A DNA stretch of 46,232 nt from Bacillota bacterium (GTDB lineage: Bacteria > Bacillota > Clostridia > Acetivibrionales > DSM-1351), in NCBI GenBank assembly GCA_023443515.1, contig JAEZUC010000149.1, forward strand, positions 1-46,232, in the 5' to 3' direction. Below are positions 7,733 through 16,871 of this stretch, one piece after another; position 1 is the first letter of the stretch; the number at the start of each line of letters is the position of its first letter. The notes below the pieces were generated by a model. That model was not told where the DNA came from. It searched no databases and saw only the letters and a list, made by a program, of their open reading frames with translations. The position numbers and the translations under genes were made by a program.

Positions 7733-9013
7733 CTATTTAATCAATCCATATTGCTTCATAGCCTTTTGGTGTTCGGCATAAGTTTTTGAGAACTTAGTAG
7801 TACCGTCACTGGCTGATAAAAAGAACATGAAATCCGTATCCTCATCAGGATACAACGCTGCATTTATTGCATCAATACTTGGTGAACAAATAGGTCCCGG
7901 TGGTAAACCTGCATTAAGGTAAGTATTATAAGGATTATTAGTATTTTTATCATCATACGTTATTACCTCATGTACCTTTCCCTCAGTATTAAGGAAAATA
8001 TACTGGAGAGTGGCACATGACTCTAACTTTCTCAGATTCGGGTTCTTATCTCTCAAACGCCTATGAAATACTTCCGATACAACTCTTCTTTCCTGGCTGT
8101 TGCTTACTTCCCTCTCAATTATTGAAGCAAGAGTAATAATTTCGTCCATTGACATACCTAATTCCCTGGCACGCTTATAATGCTCTTTTGTTATCTTGTT
8201 ATTGAAGTTCTCAAGCATTACGTTTATTATTGTCTTTTCGCTGGCATTCATTGCAAATTCATATGTATCGGGAAATAAATATCCTTCTAGCTTGAATTCA
8301 CGGTTATTACTGTCTTTTATATCCTTTATGAAATCATAGTCATACTTTTGATACTTCATTGCATAATCAAATTTGTCTACCGTAGAAAGTCCCTTTTTAA
8401 CAAAGGTATTCACAATCTGTCTGTAGCTCAAACCCTCGGGAATGGTTACTTTTTTACTTTCCGGCTTTCCGGTTAGAATTGTCATTATAGTGTTGAATTC
8501 CAATCCCGGCTTCAAAACGTGGGTACCTGCCTGATATTTGCCGTCAAAACCGTTAATCTTTGACACAATTGTAAAAATCTGAGGCTTACTGATAATGCCT
8601 TCATTTGCAAGTATTCCCGCAATAGTCTTGGTATTTGATCCCATAGGTATGTCAACCATCTTTGCGCCCTCGGAATCAGCCTTTATTTTGACTTCCTTGG
8701 TTACTGTTTCAGACGTATCTGTGGAAACGGTATTTCTAAAGGTAATAACTGCACCCACAGTAAAAATAAATACAAAAACAATAAAAATGGTCAGCCAGAA
8801 GGACATCTTCTTTAATCCTGCTGATATTATGAACAAACCAAAAAGAACCAATGTAAGCCCTAATGCAGTTAACACAGCATTAAGCAGACCAAATTTAGCA
8901 TCAAAGCCTTTTAACAGGGTTCTGAAATAATTCATGATGTTTGGTACAGATAACAGTATCCCAATAATCACGGTCAGTATCCCTGTCAATGATACTTTTA
9001 ATCTTCTATCCAT
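7733..9013 (-). CDS. mltG: Endolytic murein transglycosylase MltG (YceG-like)
   Basis: About 426 residues. MltG cleaves nascent peptidoglycan strands at the membrane and so sets glycan chain length. The EGYLFPDTY motif (about 244-252) and the catalytic-Glu motif LASIIERE (Glu near 301) are intact, followed by the conserved AGLPPGPICSPS loop. An N-terminal LysM-like segment lies around 115-180. Unlike the single anchor of E. coli MltG, three hydrophobic segments are visible at about 8-29, 43-66 and 72-93. The ATG at 9013 is preceded directly by an in-frame TTG, and GGAG suits either. It lies 88 bp downstream of typA and ends in a strong terminator. Confidence 0.9.
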   Translation of the reverse strand: MDRRLKVSLTGILTVIIGILLSVPNIMNYFRTLLKGFDAKFGLLNAVLTALGLTLVLFGLFIISAGLKKMSFWLTIFIVFVFIFTVGAVITFRNTVSTDTSETVTKEVKIKADSEGAKMVDIPMGSNTKTIAGILANEGIISKPQIFTIVSKINGFDGKYQAGTHVLKPGLEFNTIMTILTGKPESKKVTIPEGLSYRQIVNTFVKKGLSTVDKFDYAMKYQKYDYDFIKDIKDSNNREFKLEGYLFPDTYEFAMNASEKTIINVMLENFNNKITKEHYKRARELGMSMDEIITLASIIEREVSNSQERRVVSEVFHRRLRDKNPNLRKLESCATLQYIFLNTEGKVHEVITYDDKNTNNPYNTYLNAGLPPGPICSPSIDAINAALYPDEDTDFMFFLSASDGTTKFSKTYAEHQKAMKQYGLIK

Positions 9014-9101
9014 CAAATATGTGACTCCATTCTAAAAATTCAAAAGCTCTTATAATAAATACTATAATATTGTTTTTAAATTTTGTCCATATTCTCGGCA
9101 A

Positions 9102-10919
9102 TTACATTTTACTTCTTATTTTCGCTCTTGATTCTGTATCCAGTACTTTCTTTCGTAAACGAATGCTCTTTGGAGTCATTTCTACAAGCTCGTCCTCAGC
9201 AATAAATTCCAACGCCTGCTCCAAGCTCAGATTTGTAGGAGGCGTCAACCTCAATGCTTCATCTGACCCGGAGGCTCTCATATTGGTAACATGCTTCTTT
9301 TTGCAAACATTTACAACCAGGTCATCATATCTGGCATTTTCACCTACGATCATACCTTGGTAAACCTTTGTTCCCGGTGTAATGAAAAGAGTGCCTCTTT
9401 CCTGAGCGTTGTACAAGCCATAAGTAACAGCTTCTCCATCTTCCCAGGCAACCAGAGAACCTCTAGTTCTTGTAGGGATTTCGCCCTTATATGGTTCATA
9501 TCCATGGAATACATGGTTCATTATTCCATTTCCTTTTGTATCGGTAAGTAATTCAGACCTGTATCCGATCAAACCCCTTGCCGGAATTCTGAATTCAAGT
9601 CTCATATATCCCTGATTTGCAGATGTCATATTAACCATATCAGATTTTCTCTGACCGAGTTTTTCCATTACGGTTCCCATGAATTCTTCAGGAACATCTA
9701 TCATCAGGTATTCTATAGGCTCCATTAATACACCGTCTATTTCCTTGTAAATAACCGAAGGCTTTGAAACCTGGAATTCGTATCCCTGTCGTCTCATTGT
9801 TTCAACCAATATTGAAAGGTGAAGTTCTCCTCTTCCTGATACAACAAAAGCATCTGCAGAATCAGTTTCTTCAACCTTCAAACTTACATTTGTTTCCAAT
9901 TCTTTGAAGAGTCTGTCCCTCAAATGTCTTGAAGTTACAAATGTACCTTCTCTTCCTGCAAACGGACTGTTATTTACGCTGAATGTCATTGACAGAGTAG
10001 GTTCATCAATTGCAACAAACGGCAGTGGATCAGGTGCTCCTGCTTCACATATTGTATCTCCGATGGTAACATCACCAACACCGGAAACCGCAACTATATC
10101 TCCAAGCTTTGCTTCTGGTGTCTCTATTCTTTTAAGACCTTCGTAGCAATATAGCTTTGTTATTCTAGCATTAAGCTGATTTCCCTCTTTTTTGCAAATT
10201 ATAGCGGGCTGACCAAGCTTTACTGAACCTCTTTCTACTCTGCCTATAGCTATTCTTCCTACATACTCATCATAGTCTATGTTAGAAACCAGCAACTGTA
10301 GAGTTCCTTCAAGTTCGCCCTTTGGAGAAGGAACCTTATCTATGATTACGTCAAACAGCGGTTTTAAATCTCTTCTTTCTCCCCCAAGATCGCAAACTGC
10401 AAAACCTTCCCTTGAAGAAGCATAAATAACCGGGAATTCCAACTGGTCATCATCGGCTCCTAATTCGATAAATAATTCTAAAACTTCGTCAACTACTTCC
10501 TCCGGTCTTGCTTCCGGTCTGTCAATTTTATTTACAACAACAATCGGCTTCAAATCCAGTTGTAATGCCTTCTTAAGTACAAACCTTGTCTGGGGCATTG
10601 CACCTTCGAATGCATCTACTAACAGTAAAACACCATCAACCATTTTAAGTACACGTTCAACTTCTCCTCCGAAGTCGGCATGTCCGGGAGTATCAACAAT
10701 ATTGATTTTAGTTCCGTTATAGTTAACAGCGGTATTCTTTGCAAGTATTGTAATACCTCTTTCCTTTTCAAGGTCATTGGAATCCATTACTCTTTCAGCA
10801 ACAGCCTCGTTTTCTCTGAAAATACCGCTCTGCCTGAGCATAGCATCAACCAGAGTAGTCTTTCCATGGTCAACGTGTGCTATTATTGCTATGTTCTTTA
10901 TATCCTGTCTGATATCCAC
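9102..10919 (-). CDS. typA: Ribosome-associated GTPase TypA/BipA
   Basis: 605 residues, the usual length for this translational GTPase of the EF-G family, which binds the 70S ribosome and helps 50S assembly and stress adaptation. G1 (AHVDHGKT, near residue 15), G3 (DTPGHADF) and G4 (NKIDRP) motifs are intact, as are the EF-G-like domains and the BipA-specific C-terminal domain (GYRSELLTDTKG...ARYDDLVVN). Translation starts at GTG after GAAGGAG with a 7-nt spacer. A good promoter lies in the gap to mutS2. mltG follows on the same strand. Confidence 0.95.
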   Translation of the reverse strand: MDIRQDIKNIAIIAHVDHGKTTLVDAMLRQSGIFRENEAVAERVMDSNDLEKERGITILAKNTAVNYNGTKINIVDTPGHADFGGEVERVLKMVDGVLLLVDAFEGAMPQTRFVLKKALQLDLKPIVVVNKIDRPEARPEEVVDEVLELFIELGADDDQLEFPVIYASSREGFAVCDLGGERRDLKPLFDVIIDKVPSPKGELEGTLQLLVSNIDYDEYVGRIAIGRVERGSVKLGQPAIICKKEGNQLNARITKLYCYEGLKRIETPEAKLGDIVAVSGVGDVTIGDTICEAGAPDPLPFVAIDEPTLSMTFSVNNSPFAGREGTFVTSRHLRDRLFKELETNVSLKVEETDSADAFVVSGRGELHLSILVETMRRQGYEFQVSKPSVIYKEIDGVLMEPIEYLMIDVPEEFMGTVMEKLGQRKSDMVNMTSANQGYMRLEFRIPARGLIGYRSELLTDTKGNGIMNHVFHGYEPYKGEIPTRTRGSLVAWEDGEAVTYGLYNAQERGTLFITPGTKVYQGMIVGENARYDDLVVNVCKKKHVTNMRASGSDEALRLTPPTNLSLEQALEFIAEDELVEMTPKSIRLRKKVLDTESRAKIRSKM

Positions 10920-11021
10920 AAAAATTCTCCTTCACTACTTCCTAATTTATTATCTATAATTAATCTTCTTTTTAATCCATATTAAACAATATATCTAATA
11001 TAAAGTAAAAGGCCACTAATT

Positions 11022-11050
11022 ATTCTAATTTACCATGTCTAAATTGTCAA
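11022..11050 (-). promoter_or_regulatory. SigA promoter of typA
   Basis: On the minus strand TTGACA (11045-11050) and TAGAAT (11022-11027) are separated by 17 bp, about 100 bp before the typA start, directly after the mutS2 3' end. Confidence 0.7.
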
Positions 11051-11074
11051 CCTTTTGCAAATTTTGGGTGCTAG

Positions 11075-13453
11075 TTATTTTAGTACGACAACCGTAACAC
11101 CGCTTTCACCCTCACCCAGTTTCCCCAACCTGAAGCTTTTTATATGAGGATTGTGCTTGAGGTGCTGTTGCAATCCGGCTCTCAGTGCTCCCGTCCCTTT
11201 TCCATGAATAAGGGTAACTTCGCCCAAACCTGCGATACTCGCGTCATCAAGATATTTGTCAACAACATCAATGGCCTCGCTGAGCATCATTCCGCGCAAA
11301 TCAATTTCGGTGGACATATTTTGTGCTTTTGAAACACCTATTTTGCCCATTCCGGTTCTTTGAATCTGCTGTTTCTGCTCATCTACCAATTTGAGGTTTG
11401 AAATATGAACATTTATTTTCATTATTCCTGCCTGAACCTGTGCTTCTCCATTTTTATCGGGCAGTGATAAAACCGTTCCCTTTTGGTTAAGGTTTACTAT
11501 TAGTACCGTATCACCGGGCTTGAGATTTTTAGGAGGCTTCACAAACCCCTGTTTAGGCATTATGGACTCAACAAGAGAATCATCCAGCTTGTTTATGCTC
11601 TTGTTAAGCCTTTGACGAAGTTCCTCGGTTTGTCTTCGCACTTCGGCCTCTTCCTGCTCTTTTGCAAGCCTCTTCATTTCGGAAACAAGTTCATCAGCCT
11701 GACGCTTTGAGTCTGTAAGGATCCGACGGGCTTCTTCCCGCGCCTTGCGAAGTTCACTTTCCTTTTGGTCAGCTAATCTTCTTTTTTGCTCCTCCAAATC
11801 CCTTTTTAGCCTTTCTGCTTCCTGCCTGTAGCTTTCGGCACGCATCTTCTCTTTTTCGGCCTCGCTTCGGTTCTTTTCTATACTTAATAATATATCCTCA
11901 AACCTTATGTCTTCCTGGGACAAAAACTCCTTTGACCTCTCTATAATATCATCTGTCAGACCAAGCCTTTTAGAAATAGCAAATGCATTACTCTTGCCGG
12001 GCACACCTATAAGAAGCCTGTAAGTAGGTCTGAGGGTTTCCACATCAAATTCACAGGATGCATTTTCAACTCCCGAAGTTGAAATAGCATAAACCTTGAG
12101 TTCGCTATAGTGTGTTGTTGCCAGAGTTGTAGCACCCATCTGGTGAAGGCATTCAAGAATAGACATAGCCAATGCTGCCCCTTCAGTTGGGTCGGTCCCC
12201 GCACCCAGTTCATCCAGGAGTATAAGCGACTTGTTGTTGACACCCCCCAGTATATTCACAATATTCTTCATATGAGATGAAAATGTACTAAGACTTTGTT
12301 CAATACTCTGCTCATCGCCAATGTCTGCATATATCTTTTCAAACACGCTCATTTCTGTTCCTTCTTTTGCAGGAACCAGAAGTCCTGACTGCATCATTAA
12401 AGTAAAAAGTCCCACTGTTTTAAGCGATACTGTTTTACCTCCGGTATTAGGCCCGGTAACAATCAATGAGCTGAATTTTTCACCAATCCAGAAATCAATA
12501 GGGACTACTTTTTGGGGATCAAGAAGAGGATGCCTTCCTTTTTTTATAATTATCTTACCTGTATCATTAATTTTAGGACATATACAGTTATAGTCTACCG
12601 CCAATTTTGCCTTTGCAAAAATGAAATCCAGTCTTGCCATTATACTCATGTTTGCATTCAATTGCGGCAATATGAGAGAAGCATCCTGAGACAGCTCGGC
12701 AAGAATTCTGTCTATCTCCGTTTGTTCCTTAACTCTCAGCTGCTTTATACTGTTATTTGCTTCAACAACTGCAATTGGCTCTATAAATAATGTAGCTCCG
12801 CTGGCGGAAGAATCATGAACCAACCCGGGTATATCCCCCTTATGCTCCTGTTTTACAGGTATAACATACCTGTCGCCCCTCATAGTTACAACAGATTCCT
12901 GAATATATTTCTGATATTTTGTGGAACGAATAATTGAGTTCAGCTTATCCTTAATAGACGCCTGTTGCTCCTTTATCTGACGTCTGATACTGCTTAATGC
13001 GGGGCTTGCACTATCTGCAATCTCATCTTCGCTTAAAATACAATTATCAATTTTCTGTTCCAACCTCTGATTGGATTCAAGACAGGATATCAGTTCATTA
13101 ACTACACTTGAATTATTCTCGTCTAATTTATCATTAACGTAGCCCTTTAACCTTCTGGCAGCTCTTAAAACTCCTGCCAGTCGCAGCAGTTCCCCGGGGT
13201 TCAGTACTCCCCCCATATCAAGCCTTTTCAGGCTCATCCTGATATCCGTAATTCCTCCAAGAGGTGGCGAACCCCTTCTCAGTACGCAGCTTACACCATC
13301 ATTTGTCTCAGCCAGCATTTTTTCAACCGCCCTGAAATCAGTTTGAGGAGTTAGCTCTAAAACAAGCTCCCTCCCCAATTCAGATGCGGTCAAGCCTTTC
13401 AATTTTTCAATAATTTTATCAAATTCAAGTACTCTTTGTGTTTTTTCATTCAT
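11075..13453 (-). CDS. mutS2: Endonuclease MutS2
   Basis: 792 residues from the ATG at 13453, which has GGAAGGA 7 bp upstream; an in-frame ATG 30 bp earlier lacks a good site. MutS2 is the MutS homologue that lacks the mismatch-recognition domain. It suppresses recombination, and in Bacillus it also acts in ribosome rescue by splitting collided ribosomes. Walker A (TGPNTGGKTVSLKT), Walker B (ILLDELGAGTDP) and TTHYSELK are present, then a long charged coiled coil (about 510-630) and a KOW-like segment. The C-terminal Smr nuclease domain (DLRG...LIHGKGTGALR) is complete. It follows the acyl-CoA synthetase gene by about 60 bp. Confidence 0.95.
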   Translation of the reverse strand: MNEKTQRVLEFDKIIEKLKGLTASELGRELVLELTPQTDFRAVEKMLAETNDGVSCVLRRGSPPLGGITDIRMSLKRLDMGGVLNPGELLRLAGVLRAARRLKGYVNDKLDENNSSVVNELISCLESNQRLEQKIDNCILSEDEIADSASPALSSIRRQIKEQQASIKDKLNSIIRSTKYQKYIQESVVTMRGDRYVIPVKQEHKGDIPGLVHDSSASGATLFIEPIAVVEANNSIKQLRVKEQTEIDRILAELSQDASLILPQLNANMSIMARLDFIFAKAKLAVDYNCICPKINDTGKIIIKKGRHPLLDPQKVVPIDFWIGEKFSSLIVTGPNTGGKTVSLKTVGLFTLMMQSGLLVPAKEGTEMSVFEKIYADIGDEQSIEQSLSTFSSHMKNIVNILGGVNNKSLILLDELGAGTDPTEGAALAMSILECLHQMGATTLATTHYSELKVYAISTSGVENASCEFDVETLRPTYRLLIGVPGKSNAFAISKRLGLTDDIIERSKEFLSQEDIRFEDILLSIEKNRSEAEKEKMRAESYRQEAERLKRDLEEQKRRLADQKESELRKAREEARRILTDSKRQADELVSEMKRLAKEQEEAEVRRQTEELRQRLNKSINKLDDSLVESIMPKQGFVKPPKNLKPGDTVLIVNLNQKGTVLSLPDKNGEAQVQAGIMKINVHISNLKLVDEQKQQIQRTGMGKIGVSKAQNMSTEIDLRGMMLSEAIDVVDKYLDDASIAGLGEVTLIHGKGTGALRAGLQQHLKHNPHIKSFRLGKLGEGESGVTVVVLK

Positions 13454-13503
13454 AAGATAATCCTTCCAATTCATATGAAACATCAGCTTCTATGATGATT
13501 TGG

Positions 13504-13530
13504 AAGTTTGAATCATGAAGATTCAAACTT
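13504..13530. other. Hairpin spanning the acyl-CoA synthetase stop codon
   Basis: AAGTTTGAATC (13504-13514) pairs perfectly with GATTCAAACTT (13520-13530) across a 5-nt loop. The stem contains the last codons and stop of the synthetase gene. No T run follows on the minus strand, while the plus strand continues TTTTT. Role unclear: a weak terminator or 3'-end processing signal before mutS2. Confidence 0.4.
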
Positions 13531-15192
13531 TTTATGATCATCCTGACGAAGCTGTGCTCTTTTTATTTTTCCACTGATTGTTTTTGGTAATTCATCAACA
13601 AATTCAATTATTCTTGGATATTTATATGGTGCCGTAACTTTCTTAACATAATTCTGAATATCCTTTTTCAATTCATCCGAAGGCAGATAACCTTTCGCAA
13701 GTACAATGGTTGCCTTTACAACCGTACCTCTAATACTGTCAGGTGCACCAGTTACGGCACATTCCACAACAGACGGATGCTCTATTACTGCACTTTCTAC
13801 TTCAAACGGACTTATCCTGTAGCCTGAGGCTTTTATAACATCATCATTTCTCCCTACAAACCAGAGGTATCCATGCTCGTCCTTGTAAACAACATCACCT
13901 GTATGGTATGTGTTATTATACCATACTCTTGCGGTTGATTCAGGGTCTTTATAATACCCACAGAACAACCCGGCTGGCTTATTGGTATCTACGTCCCTTA
14001 TTACCAATTCACCTTCATCTCCTACCTGGCAGGAGTTACCTTCTTCATCCACTACATCTATATTGTAGGCGGGGTTCGGCATTCCCATAGAACCGGGGTC
14101 TACCGGCAGCCATTCATAGTTGGCCACAATCACGGTAGTTTCAGTCTGTCCGAAACCGTTTAGTATTTCATGTCCGGTTATCTTTTTGAACCTGTTGAAA
14201 ATTTCGGGATTTAAAGGCTCTCCTGCTGTTGAGCAGTGTGTCAGAGACGATAAATCAAATTTGGTTATATCATTCTGCAGCATAAACCTATAAATTGTGG
14301 GTGGTGCACAGAAAGTCTTTACCTGATATTTTTCTATTTTTTCAAGGAGATTACAAGGATCAAATCTATCCATATCATATAAAAATTGTACCGCACCGCA
14401 TATCCATTGTCCAAAAAGCTTCCCCCAGGCAAATTTTGCCCAGCCTGAATCAGCAACTGTCAGGTGCAGTCCGTTATCAACAACCCTGTGCCAGTACTTG
14501 GCGGTAACAATATGTCCAAGTGGGTATGTAAAATCATGTACTGCCATTTTAGGCATACTAGTAGTACCTGATGTAAAATAGATTATCATGTAGTCTCTAT
14601 TATGAGTATCCATTTCTCCTGCAGGCCTTACCCAGTTATCGCAAACACCTTGCATATCCTTATCATAATCCAGCCATTTATCCCTTGTTCCGCCAACCAT
14701 TATGTACTTTTCAACAGTTGGTGAATCATCCATTGAATTCTCAACGTGTTCTATTATTGTCGTATCATTGTATGCAATAATAGCCTTTACTTCTGCTGCA
14801 TTGTTTCTATATACTATGTCTTTCTTCATCAGCTGGTTTGTTGACGGAATAAAGGTAATACCTACTTTCATGGCAGCAAATGCAAAGAAATAGAATTCAT
14901 ATCTTCTTCTTAATATAAACATTACTTTATCGCCCTTGCCTAATCCGTTTGCAGTTAGGTAATTGGCAGTCTTGTCAGACCAGTACTTCAATTCTTTGAA
15001 AGTAAACTTTTTCTCATTGCCATGGTCATCGCACCAAACCAACGCAAGTCTTTCAGGTTCCAGTTTCGCATATTGATCTATTATGTCATAAGCAAAGTTG
15101 AAGTTAGATGGAACATTTAGCTTAAAGTTCTCTCTAAAATCCTCATAGGATTCAAAATCAGTTTTATTTAAATACCGTGTTTCCAAACTCAT
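13513..15192 (-). CDS. AMP-forming acyl-CoA synthetase (acetyl-CoA synthetase-like)
   Basis: 559 residues from the ATG at 15192 (GGGAGG 8 bp upstream). A member of the ANL adenylating superfamily that activates a carboxylic acid to its acyl-CoA through an acyl-AMP. The P-loop-like TSGTTSMPK, the NGFGQTET and YHTGD motifs, the GRNDDVIKASGYRI hinge and the C-terminal catalytic Lys region (KTISGKIKR) are all intact. The order and spacing resemble medium-chain or acetyl-CoA synthetases; the chain length accepted is not predictable. It starts 39 bp after the XRE-cupin gene, which probably regulates it, and the pair should share one transcript. Confidence 0.9.
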   Translation of the reverse strand: MSLETRYLNKTDFESYEDFRENFKLNVPSNFNFAYDIIDQYAKLEPERLALVWCDDHGNEKKFTFKELKYWSDKTANYLTANGLGKGDKVMFILRRRYEFYFFAFAAMKVGITFIPSTNQLMKKDIVYRNNAAEVKAIIAYNDTTIIEHVENSMDDSPTVEKYIMVGGTRDKWLDYDKDMQGVCDNWVRPAGEMDTHNRDYMIIYFTSGTTSMPKMAVHDFTYPLGHIVTAKYWHRVVDNGLHLTVADSGWAKFAWGKLFGQWICGAVQFLYDMDRFDPCNLLEKIEKYQVKTFCAPPTIYRFMLQNDITKFDLSSLTHCSTAGEPLNPEIFNRFKKITGHEILNGFGQTETTVIVANYEWLPVDPGSMGMPNPAYNIDVVDEEGNSCQVGDEGELVIRDVDTNKPAGLFCGYYKDPESTARVWYNNTYHTGDVVYKDEHGYLWFVGRNDDVIKASGYRISPFEVESAVIEHPSVVECAVTGAPDSIRGTVVKATIVLAKGYLPSDELKKDIQNYVKKVTAPYKYPRIIEFVDELPKTISGKIKRAQLRQDDHKKFESS

Positions 15193-15231
15193 TCGTATAT
15201 CCTCCCAATACATTTAAAGACAATTTTATAA

Positions 15232-15780
15232 TTAAAGTAAAATTATTGTAAGGAATTTTGCTTCCTTACCGTTTAGTGCAAGCTGTTTGTGAGGAATCGA
15301 AGAGTTAAAATATAAAGAGTCCCCGGGTTCTAAATCAAATTTTTCTTTCCCTATAAGCACCTGCATTTTCCCCTCCAGACAGTAATTAAACTCCTGTCCT
15401 TTATGAGAAACCATCTCAGGACTATTTTCGGGATCTAGCACAACTAACATAGGTTCTATTTTTCTGTTGGAATATTTATAAGCCAGACTTTCAAAACTGT
15501 ATTGGTCATATCTCTCAACCTTGAGGCCTTCACCTTTTTTGACGTGACATATATCGTGAAGCTTTGGTGATGTTCCTGTTAAAATTTCAGTAATATTGAC
15601 CTTGTAGATTTCCGCCAGCTCATACAAAAAACTGACAGGAATATCATCTTCAGCATTTTCGTATAATTTATATTGATCAAGCTTTACTCCCAGTTGCTCT
15701 GCTACTTCTTCCTCAGTGTAGCCTGCCAAAAGTCTGAGTCCCTTGATTCTGACAGCAATGTCCTTGACTTTTTCATTCAT
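15232..15780 (-). CDS. XRE family regulator with C-terminal cupin domain
   Basis: 182 residues from the ATG at 15780, chosen because GGAGG lies 8 bp upstream; an in-frame ATG 15 bp earlier overlaps that site. Residues about 8-62 are a Cro/C1-type helix-turn-helix (LRLLAGYTEEEVAEQLGV). The C-terminal half is a cupin barrel with the EFNYCLEGKMQVLIG and PGDSLYFNSSIPHK motifs, the usual ligand-sensing partner in this family. It is the first gene of a two-gene unit with the acyl-CoA synthetase, so it likely senses the acid or the acyl-CoA and controls that operon. The ligand is inferred only. Confidence 0.85.
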   Translation of the reverse strand: MNEKVKDIAVRIKGLRLLAGYTEEEVAEQLGVKLDQYKLYENAEDDIPVSFLYELAEIYKVNITEILTGTSPKLHDICHVKKGEGLKVERYDQYSFESLAYKYSNRKIEPMLVVLDPENSPEMVSHKGQEFNYCLEGKMQVLIGKEKFDLEPGDSLYFNSSIPHKQLALNGKEAKFLTIILL

Positions 15781-15845
15781 ATTTAAAACCTCCATGAGTG
15801 TGATAACTTATGTAATAGCATCTATAAAATAACAACAATATTCTT

Positions 15846-15854
15846 ATTATAACA
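15846..15854 (-). promoter_or_regulatory. Candidate extended -10 promoter of the XRE-cupin/synthetase operon
   Basis: TGTTATAAT on the minus strand (TATAAT at 15846-15851) lies about 65 bp upstream of the regulator start. No good -35 is present at 17 bp. Confidence 0.4.
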
Positions 15855-15907
15855 TATTTAGCCAAAGAGGTTTATTATATTTTATCTATTTAATCTAATA
15901 AATTATA

Positions 15908-16198
15908 TCAAGGTCTTATTTTTTTCCTCAAGAAAGGATACATCCAGAAACCCAGAGTCATGGTAATTAAGCAGGCAGATATACCAAATAAAGATGGCAT
16001 GGACCTTAAAAAAATGGTCTGAAAAGATGTCTCAGAGGTGTTTTCAATGTAAATCGCAGAATTGATTATTATATACGTAAATAAGAAGGCTATTCCCAGC
16101 AATTGAAATACATAATGTCGCTTTAGCAGATTAACTGCGAAGCCTGCAATAAATAGTATTATAAAAACAGCAATTGAATATGAAAAAGCTGGTGACAT
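15908..16198 (-). CDS. Small membrane protein, unknown
   Basis: 96 residues from the ATG at 16198 with GGAGG 5 bp upstream; an in-frame ATG further upstream would lack this site. Three predicted membrane helices (about residues 5-23, 31-50 and 65-86) and a basic C-terminus (LRKKIRP). No family recognised. It is separated from the preceding membrane-protein gene by a terminator, so it may be transcribed alone. Confidence 0.6.
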   Translation of the reverse strand: MSPAFSYSIAVFIILFIAGFAVNLLKRHYVFQLLGIAFLFTYIIINSAIYIENTSETSFQTIFLRSMPSLFGISACLITMTLGFWMYPFLRKKIRP

Positions 16199-16226
16199 AA
16201 CAACCTCCATTTGTACTTTACGCACT

Positions 16227-16269
16227 AAAAAACCCCGAGTAGTTTACAAATATTGTAATATACTCAGGG
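16227..16269 (-). terminator. Rho-independent terminator after the 16319 gene
   Basis: Arms 16233-16241 and 16261-16269 pair on the minus strand (9 bp, one G-U). An inner TTACAA/TTGTAA stem fills the loop, and a run of T (16227-16232) follows. Confidence 0.75.
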
Positions 16270-16318
16270 CATTTATTCAATTATTTCTCAATCTTGGAAA
16301 TCATAATAGACAAAAATT

Positions 16319-16834
16319 CTAGATCTTTAATTTAGGTTTTAGTGTAGAGGAATAAAACCTTATAAACAAAGTGTAAACATAATCATATACTATAAAGACT
16401 ATTTCCATCAATGCAGCAACTATATATACAGGGGCAGGTAATTCAACACCTGCCAATATAAATTCCTTTAGAAAAACAAAACCCAGCAACAAACATATAT
16501 TGAAATAAACTAATTTCAACGTATATTCCAGAACCCTGTTTTGCAGTCTCTCAAAATATAGTTTTAGCAGTCCGTAGACTCCGAAAAACACTATATAGGG
16601 CAGTACTTCCAGCCGTGGAATTAGCACAGCTGACAAAACGGCAGATGCTGCAAAGAACGTCCAGCCTGATTTTGCGCCAAATTCAATTATTATGACTGCC
16701 ACAAAAAGGGAACTTATTGCATATAATGAAAGCCTGCTTGTAGGCAAAACAGATGCAAGGAATACACATATGACGGTAAAACCTAGAAGAATTCCGCTTA
16801 ATGCAATTTTTTTGGCTCTTGTTGCGTTATTCAT
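16319..16834 (-). CDS. Integral membrane protein, ECF S-component-like
   Basis: 171 residues with five or six hydrophobic helices and short loops, starting at an ATG after GAGG. The N-terminal pattern (RAKKIALSGILLGFTVICVFLASVLP) resembles the first helix of ECF-type transporter substrate-binding subunits and related small membrane proteins of clostridia. No conserved substrate motif is recognised, so the family call is tentative. It is 37 bp downstream of the J-domain gene on the same strand and closes that gene cluster with a terminator. Confidence 0.65.
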   Translation of the reverse strand: MNNATRAKKIALSGILLGFTVICVFLASVLPTSRLSLYAISSLFVAVIIIEFGAKSGWTFFAASAVLSAVLIPRLEVLPYIVFFGVYGLLKLYFERLQNRVLEYTLKLVYFNICLLLGFVFLKEFILAGVELPAPVYIVAALMEIVFIVYDYVYTLFIRFYSSTLKPKLKI

Positions 16835-16871
16835 ATCTACCTCATAAATTTAGTTTTAAACCTTCATGTCA

